Part shown: one piece after another, positions 1-10,579 of the stretch
Layout of the letters: each line of letters opens with the position of its first letter
How positions within the stretch are numbered: the stretch's first letter is position 1
Assembly: GCA_003427395.1 (NCBI GenBank)
Contig: BFEA01000017.1
Span: 932,291 to 961,271 of the forward strand
Reading direction: 5' to 3'
DNA length: 28,981 nt
Origin: Chara braunii
Lineage: Eukaryota > Streptophyta > Charophyceae > Charales > Characeae
Position numbers and translations under genes: made by a program
Notes under the pieces: model-generated
The model's database searches: none
The model's input: only the letters and a program-made list of their open reading frames with translations
Told to the model about the DNA's origin: nothing

Positions 1-120
1 CTCTCTCTCTATCTCCCTCGCTCTCTCTCTCCCCCCCTCTCTCTCCCCCTCTTTCTCTCTCTCTCTCTCGCTCTCTTGCTCTCTCTTTCCCTCTCGTTCT
101 CGCTCTCTCCACCATTTCAT
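1..120. repeat. CT-rich simple repeat
   Basis: This is an imperfect (CT)n tract with short C and T runs. Any reading frame through it is low-complexity Ser/Leu and is not treated as coding. Confidence 0.9.
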
Positions 121-746
121 TGCTCCCGCTCTTTCTACCATTCTATCCCTCCACCAATCACTCAATCAATCGGATGCGCACACATCAATCAACCGAATGC
201 GCGACTCGCCGACTACAGACCGATTCTACAGTGCGCATTTATGATTGCCCCGTTTAGAATGATGACATTGTTTAGTGACACACAATGCCATCATGCTACA
301 CGCCGCAATCGCGAATGCGCACTGCAGAATGCCGCATACGTAGATAGCATCCGACGATGAACAATGCAAGAACGCAATAATGGCGCAAACATTATTCAAT
401 GAAGAACAATGTTCACACCATCATTGCGTCCCAACATTGTTCGTTGTCGGATGTTTTCTCAGGGCGGAACCTCGTTCGCTATCGATAACATTGTTCGATA
501 TTGAAAAATGTCGCTGCGCGCAGTGATTGTGTAATGGCATGGTGTCGCATGATCATGAGAACGTGCACATGTCAACCAGTGCGCTTTCGAGGGAACTGTC
601 GAAGGGCGGACGTATTTGTGTGCGACAGCGTGGCACGACTCACTAGCGACACTATGATGGTCAAGCTTACTACTTCTGTATAATCGTCCGAACAGTAATG
701 GACTGTCGGAGGACGTCTGTAAGAGACGTGTCCACACTTGATTATT
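121..746. other. Unassigned intergenic sequence
   Basis: I see no convincing coding frame or RNA gene here. The short open frames overlap on both strands and have no recognisable domain. Between about 360 and 500 the words AACATTGTTC and GAACAATGTTC recur in both orientations, which suggests degraded repeat DNA. Confidence 0.5.
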
Positions 747-2090
747 GTAGTCCACTGTGATCCGTACTTCACCATCCGACGATCGGCAGTATCCCAACCA
801 CACCCTCCAGGCGTGTCGGTTTTACCAAGGCTCCAAAGATGAAGTCCGGATTCGGGCGAACTAAAGCAAAATTGCACTCAACGACACGTGGTGAGATTCC
901 ACCCACTTCACCCCAGGCACATGTCCCATGACCTGCTAAGTCTCGCATGATGGCATCCGTGATTCCCATTTTTCGAGTCCGAAAATGAGGTCTTTTTATG
1001 ACCTAATTGTTGTAGTTTGCCGAGATCCGGACTTCATCATCGATGGTGGGCAGTATCTCAACCAAGCCCTCCTGGCCTTCTGGTTTGGCTGAGGCCTCTA
1101 CAATGAAGTTCGGATCCCGGCGAACTACAACAATTGGCATTCCGGTGAGTTAAGGCGGGTTTTTAGGGGGAGCGCCGACCTGAAGGCGCAGGCGAGTGTA
1201 GCCTCGCAATTTTCGAGTGCCAACTTTGGCGATTTTTAGCGCTCAAGGTATTTGGAAACAACATCTGAAAATTTGAGATTCTCTAGGTCAGGTCGTGATC
1301 TTTTCAGGAAAAATATCAAAAAAATAAAATAAAACCGTTTAGGCCATGAAATAAATGTCGAGCCAATTCGTCTATTTTCCCATTTTTGCCAGTCGACAAC
1401 TTGTGGGCCAACGGGAAAAGTACCCCATTTTCAACAATTTTTCACGCTCGGAACAACTCATAAAAAATTCTGCAAATTTTAGGGTCTGTAGATTTGGTCG
1501 TGATCTTCCCGGGAAAAATATTTGAAAAAACACTTAAAAAATCATTTCAACCGCGAAATGGCCTGTAGCAACAATTCATCCCATTCTCCATTTTCGTCAC
1601 TCTGCTGGTTCTCCACTTTGTGTTACCGGTAGCCCTCATGGACCTATGCTACCGGTTCCCCCAATTTTGGACATCGGGTAGAGTGGTGGTTTAAAGAGAA
1701 TGGCACTCAAGGACACTTGTAGAGCGTCCAGTGTCGTGCACCCACTACACCCCATGCACAAGTGTCGCGGACTGGTCAGTGTATTCAAAATTCGTTATTT
1801 GGGGTTCGAAATTAGGGTCTCTATTGCGCGACCGAATTGTTGTGGTCCACTAGGATGCGCGCTTATCCCAAGCAGTCCCTCAAGGCTTTCGAGTTCAGCT
1901 GACGCTTCGAAGACGAAGTTCGGATCCCGACGGACTTGAACACAATGTCACTCACAGACACGTGCAGAGCGTCCGCACGCTTAACCCCTGCTACAGTCCC
2001 ACGACCTGGTTGGCGTACTCACACGGCGAGTAGAATTTCGTCATTCGGGGTCCCGAAACAACGAATCCCGAACGAGACCTAATTGTGTAG
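747..2090. repeat. Degenerate ~250-265 bp repeat, at least four partial units
   Basis: A recognisable unit start (GTAGT..RC..GATCCGRACTTCA) occurs near 747, 1012, 1841 and 2088. A second landmark (AATKGCACTCAAxGACACxTG) occurs near 868, 1700 and 1943. Spacings of 265 and 247 bp give the period. Unit 2 is interrupted at about 1165 by an unrelated AT-rich segment, 1165-1690. That segment carries its own direct repeat, GGTCGTGATCTT at 1291 and again at about 1496, roughly 205 bp apart. No protein-coding signal is seen. Confidence 0.6.
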
Positions 2091-5000
2091 TTCGTCGAGA
2101 TCCGAACTTCACCACCGACGAACTTACGGCCTCAACCTCCACCGGATCCATTGGTGTACCCGCCTAGAAATCGATGCTGTCAACAATTGGCAAGATTCGC
2201 TCTTCTTCTTCTGCGCGCCGGCTACGTTGACTCAAATGATAGAAAAAATAAAATTTACTAATGCACCCTTCATCACCCCTTGCATACCCCAATTCGTTTT
2301 ACCGTTTTTGTGATCTCATGCTCATCCGATGTCAAAAGTTCCTCCGCGTTTGGCATGGTACACTTCTACGGTGCCTCGGCGTTGTTGTTGGGGGAACCCC
2401 TGCTTTGGCAACTTCGGATCCCGGTGGACTTTGGGGATCACGCTCTGTCACAACCGTCGTTGCACCTGCCTCCATATATCCGCCTTCCTCTTTCTGCATT
2501 TTGTCTGCAGAAGTTAACACTCCCAAAACCTTATTGCCAAACTGCATCAGGGGTTTTGGGGGGGTTGGTGAAGGGTCCAAGAGGCGTGTTTGTTTATTTC
2601 CTTGCAGTTATAAAAGTTCGAGTTCGACAGTCAATCGATACAGTCGCGGGAATCTCGACTCTGACGAGTGGGGACCCGGTGAACTTACAGCCCCAACCTC
2701 CTCCAGATTCGTCGCTGTGCCCGCCTACAAATTTATGCCATCCACATTAGGCAATTCATTTTTTTCTTCCCTCAATCGGCTTCGTTAACTGTGAATGATG
2801 GAGAAAACAAGATTTGATAATGGTCCCCTCGTCACCCCCCTTGAAACCCCGATTTTTTTTTTCATTATCGCGAGCTCATGCTCTTCCACTGTCATCTCCT
2901 GCGTTCATGAATCATAGAAACTCTTTTGCGTTTGGTATGGTGCACTTTTACAGTGCCTCGTCGATGCTGTTCGGGGAACCCCTGTTCTTGCAACTTTGGA
3001 TCCCAGCGGACTTTGGGGATCGCACTCTGTCACAGCCTTCTATGCACATGTCTGCATATCTGCACCTTCCTCTTTCCGCATTCTGTCTGCAGAAGTGAAC
3101 ATTGCCAGCAGACGACAAAACCTTATTGCCAAACCACGTCGGGGTTTTAGCGGGGGTTGGTGAGGGGTCCAAGAGAGATGTTTTGTTTATTTCGACATAT
3201 CCTTGCAGTGATAAACTTGAAGTACCACAGTCAATCAATGTAGCCACGGGAATCACGTTTCTGACGAGTGGGGACCCGATGAACTTACGGCCTCAACCAC
3301 ATCTCGATTCGTCGGTGTGCCCGCTTACAAATCCGAGCCGTCCACATTAGGCAACATTAGTTCTCCTTCGTTTGCGCACCGACTTCGTTGATTATGAATG
3401 ATGGAAAAAACGAAATTCGCTAATGGACCCCTTGTCACCCCCCTTAAAACCACATTTCGTTTTATCATTATTGCTGGCTCATGCTCTTTCAATGTCAACT
3501 CCTACATTCATGAGACACAAAAGTTCCTCCTCGTTTGGCATGACGCCCTTTTACAGTGCATCGTCGTTGCTGTTAGGGGACCCTATATTCTGGCAACTTC
3601 AGATGTCGGCGGACTTTGGGGATCGCGGTCTGTCACAGCCTTCTATGCACCTGCCTGCAAATCTGTGTCTTTCTCTTTCCGCATTTCATCTGCGAAAGTT
3701 AACATTGCCAGCAGACGAGAAAACCTTATTGCGTCGGACGTTTAGGGGGGTTGGTGAGGGGTCCAAGAGGCATGTTTCGTTTATTTCGAACATGGCCTAG
3801 CAGTGATGAACGTCCGAGTTAGAGACTCTATCGATGCAGTCGTGACAATCTTGACTACGAGCGCCAAGCTCCGTCAGATCATCGCTTCAAACCGCTTGCA
3901 AACTTGCGTCATCCACTGTTCACAAACATTTGCACTTGCATTATGCACGCCTGCATTTTCAAGTATGATAGATAGATTAAAAAAAAATGGACAGGCTTGT
4001 TGGACTGCACAAAAACAGTCCATACTCGACACTGTGGTGCGCTAGTGGGCCACCAATGTCGACTACTGTAGTGGACGAAGTCGTTGTCGATAGAGTCGAC
4101 GTAAAAAAAGGTTTAAATGATATTCCCACAGCAAAATAAGTGCACTCGAGGAAATCCTATTTCTGGCACGTCGGATCCTGACGCGCTTTCAGGATCACTC
4201 ACTGTCGAATTGTTCATCGCATCTCTGACCCCGACACACTTTTAGGATCGCACTATGTCAGATCATTCGTTGCACCCACCTGCAGATCATCATCTTCCCC
4301 TTTTGGTATTTGGACTGCAGAAATGAACACTGGCAATACATGAACTCGTCTTGTTGAAAAACCACATGCATTGGGGGGTTTATGGGGGTTGGTGCGGAGT
4401 CCAAGAACCATGTTCTTTTTAATTCTCCCATGCGTAGTCTTGTAGTGGAAAGGTTCAAGTCCTACAGTCCAATCGCTGCAGTCGCGGAAAACCAGTTCTC
4501 ACGAAATTTCGAAAAAACGCATCGGGGGTTTATAAGGGTTGTTGAGGGTTCCAAGAGCCATGTTCTTTCAAGTTATACCAGGCATAGTCTTGAAGTGAAA
4601 ACAATGTAAGTCCGATTATCCAATCACTGCAGTCGTGGGTACCCGATCTCTCACAAATCCGGTCCCCAGAGAACATTGAGGGTCTGCCGCCGTCACATCT
4701 TCGGTTTGAACATTCGTGTTGACCGCTTCTGGAGCCGCATTCGCACTTGCACTGTGTGCGCAACAACCCCCCTTAACCCCCTTGCATTGTTCACTTGCAC
4801 TGTGCGCGCAACACCCGCTTTTTCGTCAATGTCAGATAGACGGAAAGGAAATAAACAGGCCTCTTTGATCCCGCAACAACCTCTTTTCTCACCTGTGCGG
4901 TTCGACGGTGCGCGAAATTTATGGACTGCCATTATCGACTACCATGGCGGACGAAATTGTTTTTGTGGGAGTCGACACAAAAAAGGTTTAGATGACCTCC

Positions 5001-5450
5001 CACAAGTAAAATCAATGCAGTCGCAGGAATCCGATCTCTGACAAGTTTGGATCCCGACGCACTTTGAGGATCATGCTATGTCAGATCCTTCATTGCACCC
5101 GCTTGCAAATCCACGCCTATAGCCTACCGCATTCCGCAGTTCGAGTGCAGAAGTTAGAGTTGCCAGCACACGTGCTCGCCTCATTGAAATATCGCATCGG
5201 GCTTTAGGGGGTTGATGTAGGGTCCAAAAGGCATCTTCTTTATATTCCTGCCGCACATAGTCTTGCAGTGACAAAAGTTCAATTTCGAAGGGATCCGGAT
5301 TTCCAAGAAGGAGAATTCGTCCAACAATCCCGCAGCTGCGCCGTTGGGGGATTCCCTATTCTCACAAGTTCGGATCCAGTTGAAGTTGAAAATTTTCATT
5401 GTACGCAAGAAAGGTCAACCGTCGGACACACTAGTGCAAACACTCACTCA
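2085..5450. repeat. Degenerate ~600 bp tandem array
   Basis: The landmark GGGGTTGGTGxxGGGTCCAAGAG recurs near 2561, 3153, 3747, 4385, 4535 and 5207. The first intervals are about 592 and 594 bp. Other landmarks recur in the same order: a GGGGAACCCC-like block, GACTTTGGGGATC, TCTGCAGAAGT, ACCTTATTGCC, and TTGCAGTGATAAA. Units after 4100 are shortened and more diverged. Open frames of 60-175 codons exist in several frames at once, as expected when diverged repeats lack stops by chance. I do not call any of them a gene. Confidence 0.7.
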
Positions 5451-5546
5451 CTACCAAAGTCGTCACGCCTTTAGGTTTCTACCCTGCCTGTCCATAAATA
5501 TCTAGTGAAATATTCCCTGTGTAGACCTCTATACGTGTCGGATAGT

Positions 5547-5703
5547 ATGAACCAGGCTATGGAAACCGAACATGTCTTATAGTTGCATTCCCATCTGGAA
5601 GTCCTGCAGTTGACCCTGACAAGCTCTTCCGACAGTTCGCCTTTCCAACAGTTCCGCACTGCATTCCCCGGAAAATGAAGTCTCGCTTCTCGTGAGAGCT
5701 TTT
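5547..5703 (+). pseudogene. Remnant of transposase gene 5' end (deleted copy)
   Basis: From the ATG at 5547 the frame begins MNQAMETE, matching MNRAMETE at 28783 on the minus strand of the larger copy. It has an in-frame TAG at 5580-5582, where the larger copy reads Asp. A TGA at 5676-5678 follows a SSSDSSPFQQ segment that the larger copy also encodes, although there it lies in a shifted frame. The remnant ends at the internal deletion junction and lacks every catalytic motif. It is useful mainly as an outgroup for locating the larger copy's frameshift. Confidence 0.7.
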
Positions 5704-5710
5704 GGGGTTA

Positions 5711-6132
5711 TGTGTGGCATGTTGGAACCAGAAGCGAACTTTGGTATACGCTGTAGTGTTTGTTTCTCATAACAAGCTTAGAACCAATGGTCGTAGTATG
5801 GGCACTCCTCGCATCCTCTACGACTCTACAAGAATGGACAATCCGATTTAGTGATTGCAAGTAAAATTGATGAGGGTGACAAGTGGCGTGAGGTAGAGCA
5901 AGAGGCATGCTTTGTGCGTGATGCCATTGGTAAGTCATTTGTTGATGTTGGTACGTTTGTAAGGATGAAATATATTTTAATGTTCTCGAACGTGGCGACG
6001 AAGGGAGAGCCAGAAACCCTAGCTTTCGGGTTATCAATGAATGCCTTGTACGGGTTTGGTTCTCATGGGATACGAGGGACGCTCTTAGATGCTTTTGCAA
6101 ATGATAACGTTTTTCAAAAGTTTAGATCATGA
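5711..6132 (+). pseudogene. Remnant of the element's accessory ORF (deleted copy)
   Basis: The sequence encodes the C-terminal third of the same unknown protein found at 24702-25550 on the minus strand. Shared blocks include EVEQ, the VRDAI block, FVRMKYI, and a SMNALYGFGS block near the end. Where the larger copy has an in-frame TGA (25050-25052), this copy reads Gln (CAG). In turn it has a net 8-base length difference near 5815-5845 that shifts the frame, so only 5851-6132 reads continuously. Past the block corresponding to the larger copy's stop, this copy stays open for about 18 more codons. I recognise no domain. Confidence 0.65.
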
Positions 6133-6149
6133 CTTCTCATAGCATTAGA

Positions 6150-7684
6150 CCTACTTAAATCTTGAGTTTACAAACTTTTCGCTAGTATGCATGCAGTTTT
6201 ATGTTTTCAAATGAAGTTCATACTACACTTTCTCATGATTTACACAATTTGAACCTCTTCGTGAGATCGTCTGAATTCTGTACTTAAGTTTTGATATCAG
6301 ACCGGACAATGACAATTCAAGCATTCAAGTTGGGGGTCAGTCTTTTTATCTTTTATTAATGGTTTGAATTCGATAAGTTAAATTGTCACCTGCGGTTCGG
6401 AGGGTGGGAAAACATAATTAACTCCCGACCCTTATCTATGATAGGTATTGAAGTTTTTGAATTTATTGTATGAGCTCAAGATGAGTCCCTCTCATGGCAA
6501 CATGAGAGCTCAATCGTTTCGCTATATGTTGGAAACGGCTTAGAGTTGGAAGTTCTAAATTCATTGGTGAATCCGCAGGCTCGTCATAGTTTTATTGGAG
6601 AAAAGCCTCAGAGAATAAAAGCGAAGCAAATTTTTTTTTGCCGCCTCTTAGAGCTGCGCAAACAGCATGGCAAGTACCTTAGCGTAAGTGGGCATACCAA
6701 CTACAATATTAAATTGTTTTCATGCTTACGATGTTTATCGAAGTGCCACGGAATCCGTACTCAAACCATCTCGTTCACAGTGTGCTTGCCTTGACTCTTC
6801 AATTGAGTTCCAATTTATGTCTGCCACAATGTCATGTAAAATATATTCGACTCAATGATCATACAAAATTGATCGATCTGCGATGAAATCTATAGTTGAA
6901 ATTCAACACTCTCGTTCAGTGTCTTATTGCGTTAATTGTTCGCTTGAGTTTCAATTTATGACAACGCTATGTCAGTTACGTCTTTTGAGTTACAAAATTA
7001 TCAAAGTGCGATGAAATCCATACTTAAACCATCATGTGATTGCCTCAATTTATTCAGTTACACAATTCGAACCTCTTAATGTGATTGCATCAACTCTGTA
7101 CTTAAGTTTTGATGTCGGACTGGACAATGGCAATTCAAGCATTCAAGGTGGGGTTCAGTTATTTTATCTTTGATTAATTTTTTCAATTGAATAAGTTGAA
7201 TATTAAATTGTCCTCATGATTGGGATGTTTATCGAAGTGCGACGCAATCCGTACTTAGACCATCCCGTTCAATGTGTGATTGCTCGATCGAGTTCCACTT
7301 TACACATGCCACAATATCATGTAAAATAAGCCCGACTTTATGCTCATACAAAATTGATCGAAGTGCGATGAAATCGGAGTTCAACCTTCTCATTCAGTGT
7401 GTCGTTGCATTGACTGTTCACTTGAGTTTCAATTTATGACAATATCATGTCAGTTACATCTTTTAAGTTACAAAATTTATCCAAGGTGATGGATTCTCAT
7501 TCAGTGTGTGATTGTCTTGAATCTTCACTTCAGTTCCGATTTATGACTTGTCAATTGCGTTTTTGGTTTCACTACTCATATCCTAAGTTTCATTCACCTT
7601 TAAAATATAGTGATTTCAACCTGAAATTAATAGCAAGTGAGTACCAATTTAAAATATAATGTCCTGTTTTAACGAATAACATGT

Positions 7685-7685
<1 letters not shown>
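6150..7685 (+). repeat. Subterminal repeat region of the deleted element copy
   Basis: A motif close to ATCGAAGTGCGAYGRAATCC occurs at 6737, 6872, 7000, 7231 and 7357, mostly about 130 bp apart. It is often followed by a CATACTTAAACCATC-like run and an ACAATGTCATGT word. Larger direct repeats overlie this: about 6240-6386 is repeated at 7053-7200, and 6706-7000 at 7201-7480. The same motif fills the corresponding part of the other copy (23602-24660, inverted). Such subterminal motif arrays are where transposases bind in several plant DNA transposons; that role here is inferred. Confidence 0.75.
6378..6717. other. ~320 bp insertion/deletion inside the subterminal repeats
   Basis: Comparing the two direct repeats at 6240-7000 and 7053-7480 shows an extra segment of about 320 bases only in the first. 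It is flanked by TTAAATTGT at 6378-6386 and 6709-6717. The second repeat has a single TTAAATTGT near 7203. The segment has no terminal inverted repeats that I can see. It could be a small insertion with a 9-bp target duplication, or a segment lost from the other repeat. Confidence 0.5.
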
Positions 7686-7719
<34 letters not shown>

Positions 7720-7915
7720 TATTAAGATCGATCTTGATCGATCTACATCGATGAAGATCGATCTTAATCTCTCGATTGATGGATTGATTGATTGATTGAT
7801 TGTGTTTGTGTGTGTGTATGTGTGTGATAGATTGATTGTTTTTGTGCGTCCGGGCCCCCCCTTTCTCTCTGTCTATCTCTCTCACTCTCTCACTCATACA
7901 CACACACACAATCAC

Positions 7916-7982
<67 letters not shown>

Positions 7983-8042
7983 ATGAATCGATCGATTGAG
8001 ATCGATGTTGATCGATGTAGATCGATCAAGATCGATCTTAAT

Positions 8043-8073
<31 letters not shown>

Positions 8074-8141
8074 GGGGGGGCGCCCGCATTGAGCGCCGCT
8101 GTCACGGCCACAACGGCTGGGGCGAGAGCGTCGGAGCCCCG

Positions 8142-8201
<60 letters not shown>

Positions 8202-8361
8202 AAGACAATCAATCAATCAATCAATCAATCAATGGATCAATCGATCGATTAAGATCGATCTTGATCCATGTAGATCGATCAATATCGATCTTAATGATCG
8301 ATTGATCGATTGATTGATTGACTGATAGATTGATTGAGTGCGTGAGTGAGTGAGTGAGTGA

Positions 8362-8401
8362 GGGGGGGGGCGCCCGCGGATCTTAATCCGGGCGGCCCCC
8401 C
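8362..8401. repeat. GC-rich palindrome, copy 1
   Basis: A run of G followed by CGCCCGCGGAT pairs with ATCCGGGCGGCCCCCC across a CTTA loop. The stem is nearly perfect, about 16 bp. It sits between a GAGT repeat and an AATC repeat. Confidence 0.75.
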
Positions 8402-8726
8402 ACAATCAATCAATCAATCAATCAAGTGTCGAGTGCAAGAAGAAAAAAGAAGAAAAAAGAAAATAGAAGAAGAACAAGAAGAAGAAGAAAAAGATGCCAA
8501 AAGAAGAAAAAAGAAAATAGAAGAAGAACAAGAAGAAGAAGAAGAAGATGCCAAGTGCAAGAAGAAAAAAGAAGAAGAAGAAGAAGAAGATGAAGAAGAA
8601 GAAGAAGAAGAAGAAGAAGAAGATTGTTTGTGTGCGTCCGGGTCCCCCCTTTCTCTCTGTCTGTCTCTCTCACTCTCTCACTCATACACACACACTCAAT
8701 CAATCAATCAATCAATCAATCAAACA

Positions 8727-8760
<34 letters not shown>

Positions 8761-8811
8761 TGATTGATTGACACACACACTGATACACACACACACAATC
8801 AATTAATCGAT

Positions 8812-8858
<47 letters not shown>

Positions 8859-8927
8859 GGGGGGGCGCCCGCATTGAGCGCCGTTGTTGCGGCCACAGCG
8901 GTCAGGGCGAGAGCGTCGGAGTCCCGC

Positions 8928-9009
<82 letters not shown>

Positions 9010-9134
9010 ACACGCACACACACACACACACAAAGACAATCAATCAATCAATGGATCAATGGATCAATCGATCGATTAAGATCAATCTTGATCCATGTAG
9101 ATAGATCAACATCGTTCTTAATGGATCGATTGAA

Positions 9135-9185
<51 letters not shown>

Positions 9186-9205
9186 GTCAATGAGTGAGTG
9201 AGTGA

Positions 9206-9245
9206 GGGGGGGGGCGCCCGCGGATCTTAATCCGGGCGGCCCCCC
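9206..9245. repeat. GC-rich palindrome, copy 2
   Basis: This is the same hairpin-forming sequence as at 8362-8401, in the same context and orientation. It marks the second unit of the ~0.8 kb duplication. Confidence 0.75.
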
Positions 9246-9440
9246 ACAATCAATCAATCAATCAAGTGCCGAGTGCAAGAAGAAAAAAGAAGAAATAAGA
9301 AAAGAGAAGAAGAAGAAGAAGAAGAAGAAGAAGAAGAAGATGCCGAGTGCAAAAAGAAAAAAGAAGAAGAAGAAGAAGAAGAAGAAGAAGAAGAACACGA
9401 AGAGGAAGATGCAATCAACACTTGAAGAAATTCTGATCGA

Positions 9441-9751
9441 ATTGTGATTATTATACAAGGAAATTTTGCGTGTCCACCAGCGGCGTTGCCGCACACACAC
9501 TCAACTACACACCTACTCTCTCTCTCGATCTTACTCTTTCTCTNTCTCTTTCTCTNTCTCTCTCTCTGTTTCTGTCTCTCTGCTTCCGTCTTTGTCTACG
9601 TACGTATCAGTCGTGTACATGGCTATGTGGCCTTGCTGACGTGGCAGAAACGAGCCCTGTTGAGCCCTGCTGACGTGGCCCTGCTAACGTGGCCCTGCTG
9701 ACGTGGCCCTGTTGATGTGGCCTCTCTCTTTCTCTCTCTGTGTTTTTCTGC

Positions 9752-9792
<41 letters not shown>

Positions 9793-9910
9793 TGTTCCGC
9801 GTGTTGCATTGCAGACCCGGATGCAGCGGCTGATGCGTCGACTGCTGCTGACGTGGCATCGTTGATGGAGCGGATTCAGACGTGCCGCCGATTGCAATTT
9901 CTCTCTCCCT
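9441..9910. repeat. CT-rich tract with a short CTGCTGACGTGGCC tandem repeat
   Basis: CT microsatellite blocks flank about five imperfect ~15 bp units of GCTGACGTGGCCCT at 9630-9725. A segment at 9799-9855 (TTGCAGAYCCGGATGC...GCTGATGCGTCG) is repeated at about 10028-10080, roughly 228 bp away. Ns at 9544 and 9556 mark assembly uncertainty. Confidence 0.7.
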
Positions 9911-10318
9911 CTATTTTCCTCTTCCTCTCTTTCCCTCTTTTTTTGTCTCTGTCTTTCTCTCTCCCTCTCTTTGCCTCTCTCTTTCTCTCTTTGTCTTTCT
10001 CTCTCCCTCTCTCTCCATCTCTCCCGCCTGTTGCGTTGCAGATCCGGATGCGGCGGCTGATGCGTCGGCTGCTGTTGTGGTCTTCCTTCGTTCCTCCTCC
10101 TCACGTTTTTCGCGGAGGTAGACGATGAAGGNCTGCAAATCCTTCTCGTCCTGCTCCATCATTCTCCTGCTTTCAGGAGATGGGGCTCTCATCCTCCTCC
10201 GAGTCCGCCTTCGTCGCAGACGTGGAGCGGGTTCCACCCACCATTCGTCGGAGGAGGACGATGACAAGTCGGAATCGTCTATGATGGCCCTCTCCCAAGG
10301 CTCGAACATATGAGCCAT
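9911..10318 (-). CDS. Candidate small Ser/Arg-rich protein, function unknown
   Basis: The minus strand has an ATG at 10318 in a very good eukaryotic start context (CCGCCATGG), preceded by a CT-rich leader. The first ~75 residues are not simple repeat. They contain an acidic Ser patch (DDSDLSSSSSDEWW), then an Arg-rich stretch (RLRRRRTRRRMR), then a charged segment with an unknown residue caused by the N at 10132. The last ~45 residues run into GA-repeat-encoded Glu/Arg/Lys and are doubtful; a splice donor may lie before them. No family is recognised. It could be a chance open frame, so confidence is low. Confidence 0.3.
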   Translation of the reverse strand: MAHMFEPWERAIIDDSDLSSSSSDEWWVEPAPRLRRRRTRRRMRAPSPESRRMMEQDEKDLQXFIVYLREKREEEERRKTTTAADASAAASGSATQQAGEMEREGERKTKRERERQREGERKTETKKEGKRGRGK

Positions 10319-10402
10319 GGCGGGGGGACGAAGACAAAGGGAGAAAGAGATGGAGAGAGAAAGAGAGAGAAAGAGAGGGAGAGAGATGGAGAGAGGGAGA
10401 GA

Positions 10403-10457
<55 letters not shown>

Positions 10458-10490
10458 GTTTGGACGGTAAACTTAACCCGCCGAGTCATC
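10319..10490. repeat. GA-rich microsatellite
   Basis: This is a (GAGAGA)n tract with interspersed GGGAGAGAGATG units. It lies directly upstream of the candidate minus-strand ORF. Confidence 0.85.
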
Positions 10491-10579
10491 AATAGGAAGT
10501 CGTACTTTGACTTGCGTTGATGGCCACGGTCAATGTCAACCGTTTTATAGTGGTGGATAACGCTTGACTTGCCCGTGGA

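Larger units (their letters stand above)
5540..7685 (+). mobile_element. Internally deleted copy of the DUF7869-type DNA transposon
   Basis: This stretch matches, in reverse orientation, both outer parts of the larger element at 23602-28981. Its 5547-5703 part matches the start of that element's transposase gene (about 28783-28603). Its 5711-6132 part matches the end of the accessory ORF (about 25075-24690). Its 6150-7685 part matches the subterminal region down to a shared terminus, AACATGTT at 7678-7685. About 3.5 kb present in the larger copy between the first two blocks is absent, with the join near 5703-5711 in a GGTTRTGTG-like sequence shared by both sides. The left boundary is uncertain because similarity fades upstream of 5547. 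Confidence 0.8.
7686..9440. repeat. Composite microsatellite array with ~0.8 kb higher-order duplication
   Basis: (AATC)n and (GATT)n tracts alternate with GATCGATCTTGATC-type islands, (CT)n, (CA)n and (GAA)n blocks. Unique landmarks occur twice in order: GTGCGTCCGGGYCCCCC at about 7845 and 8633, GGGGGGGCGCCCGCATTGAG at about 8074 and 8860, and a GC-rich palindrome at 8362 and 9206. Offsets are about 785-845 bp, so the block duplicated as a unit and its tracts then changed length. All long open frames here are low-complexity (NQSI, SLSL, KKEE) and are not genes. Confidence 0.9.

Noticed and set aside
459-969. Overlapping open frames of about 60-115 codons
   Set aside because: They overlap on both strands and lack any domain or supporting start context.
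2261-2788. 175-codon open frame as a gene
   Set aside because: It lies within a degenerate tandem repeat, overlaps another long frame on the same strand, and has no recognisable domain.
7700-9460. Long open frames of QSIN, SLSL, and KKEE repeats on both strands
   Set aside because: They are direct translations of AATC, CT and GAA microsatellites, open in several frames at once, with no unique sequence.
9620-9725. TGACGTGG units as bZIP binding sites
   Set aside because: They are a low-complexity tandem repeat with no nearby promoter evidence.
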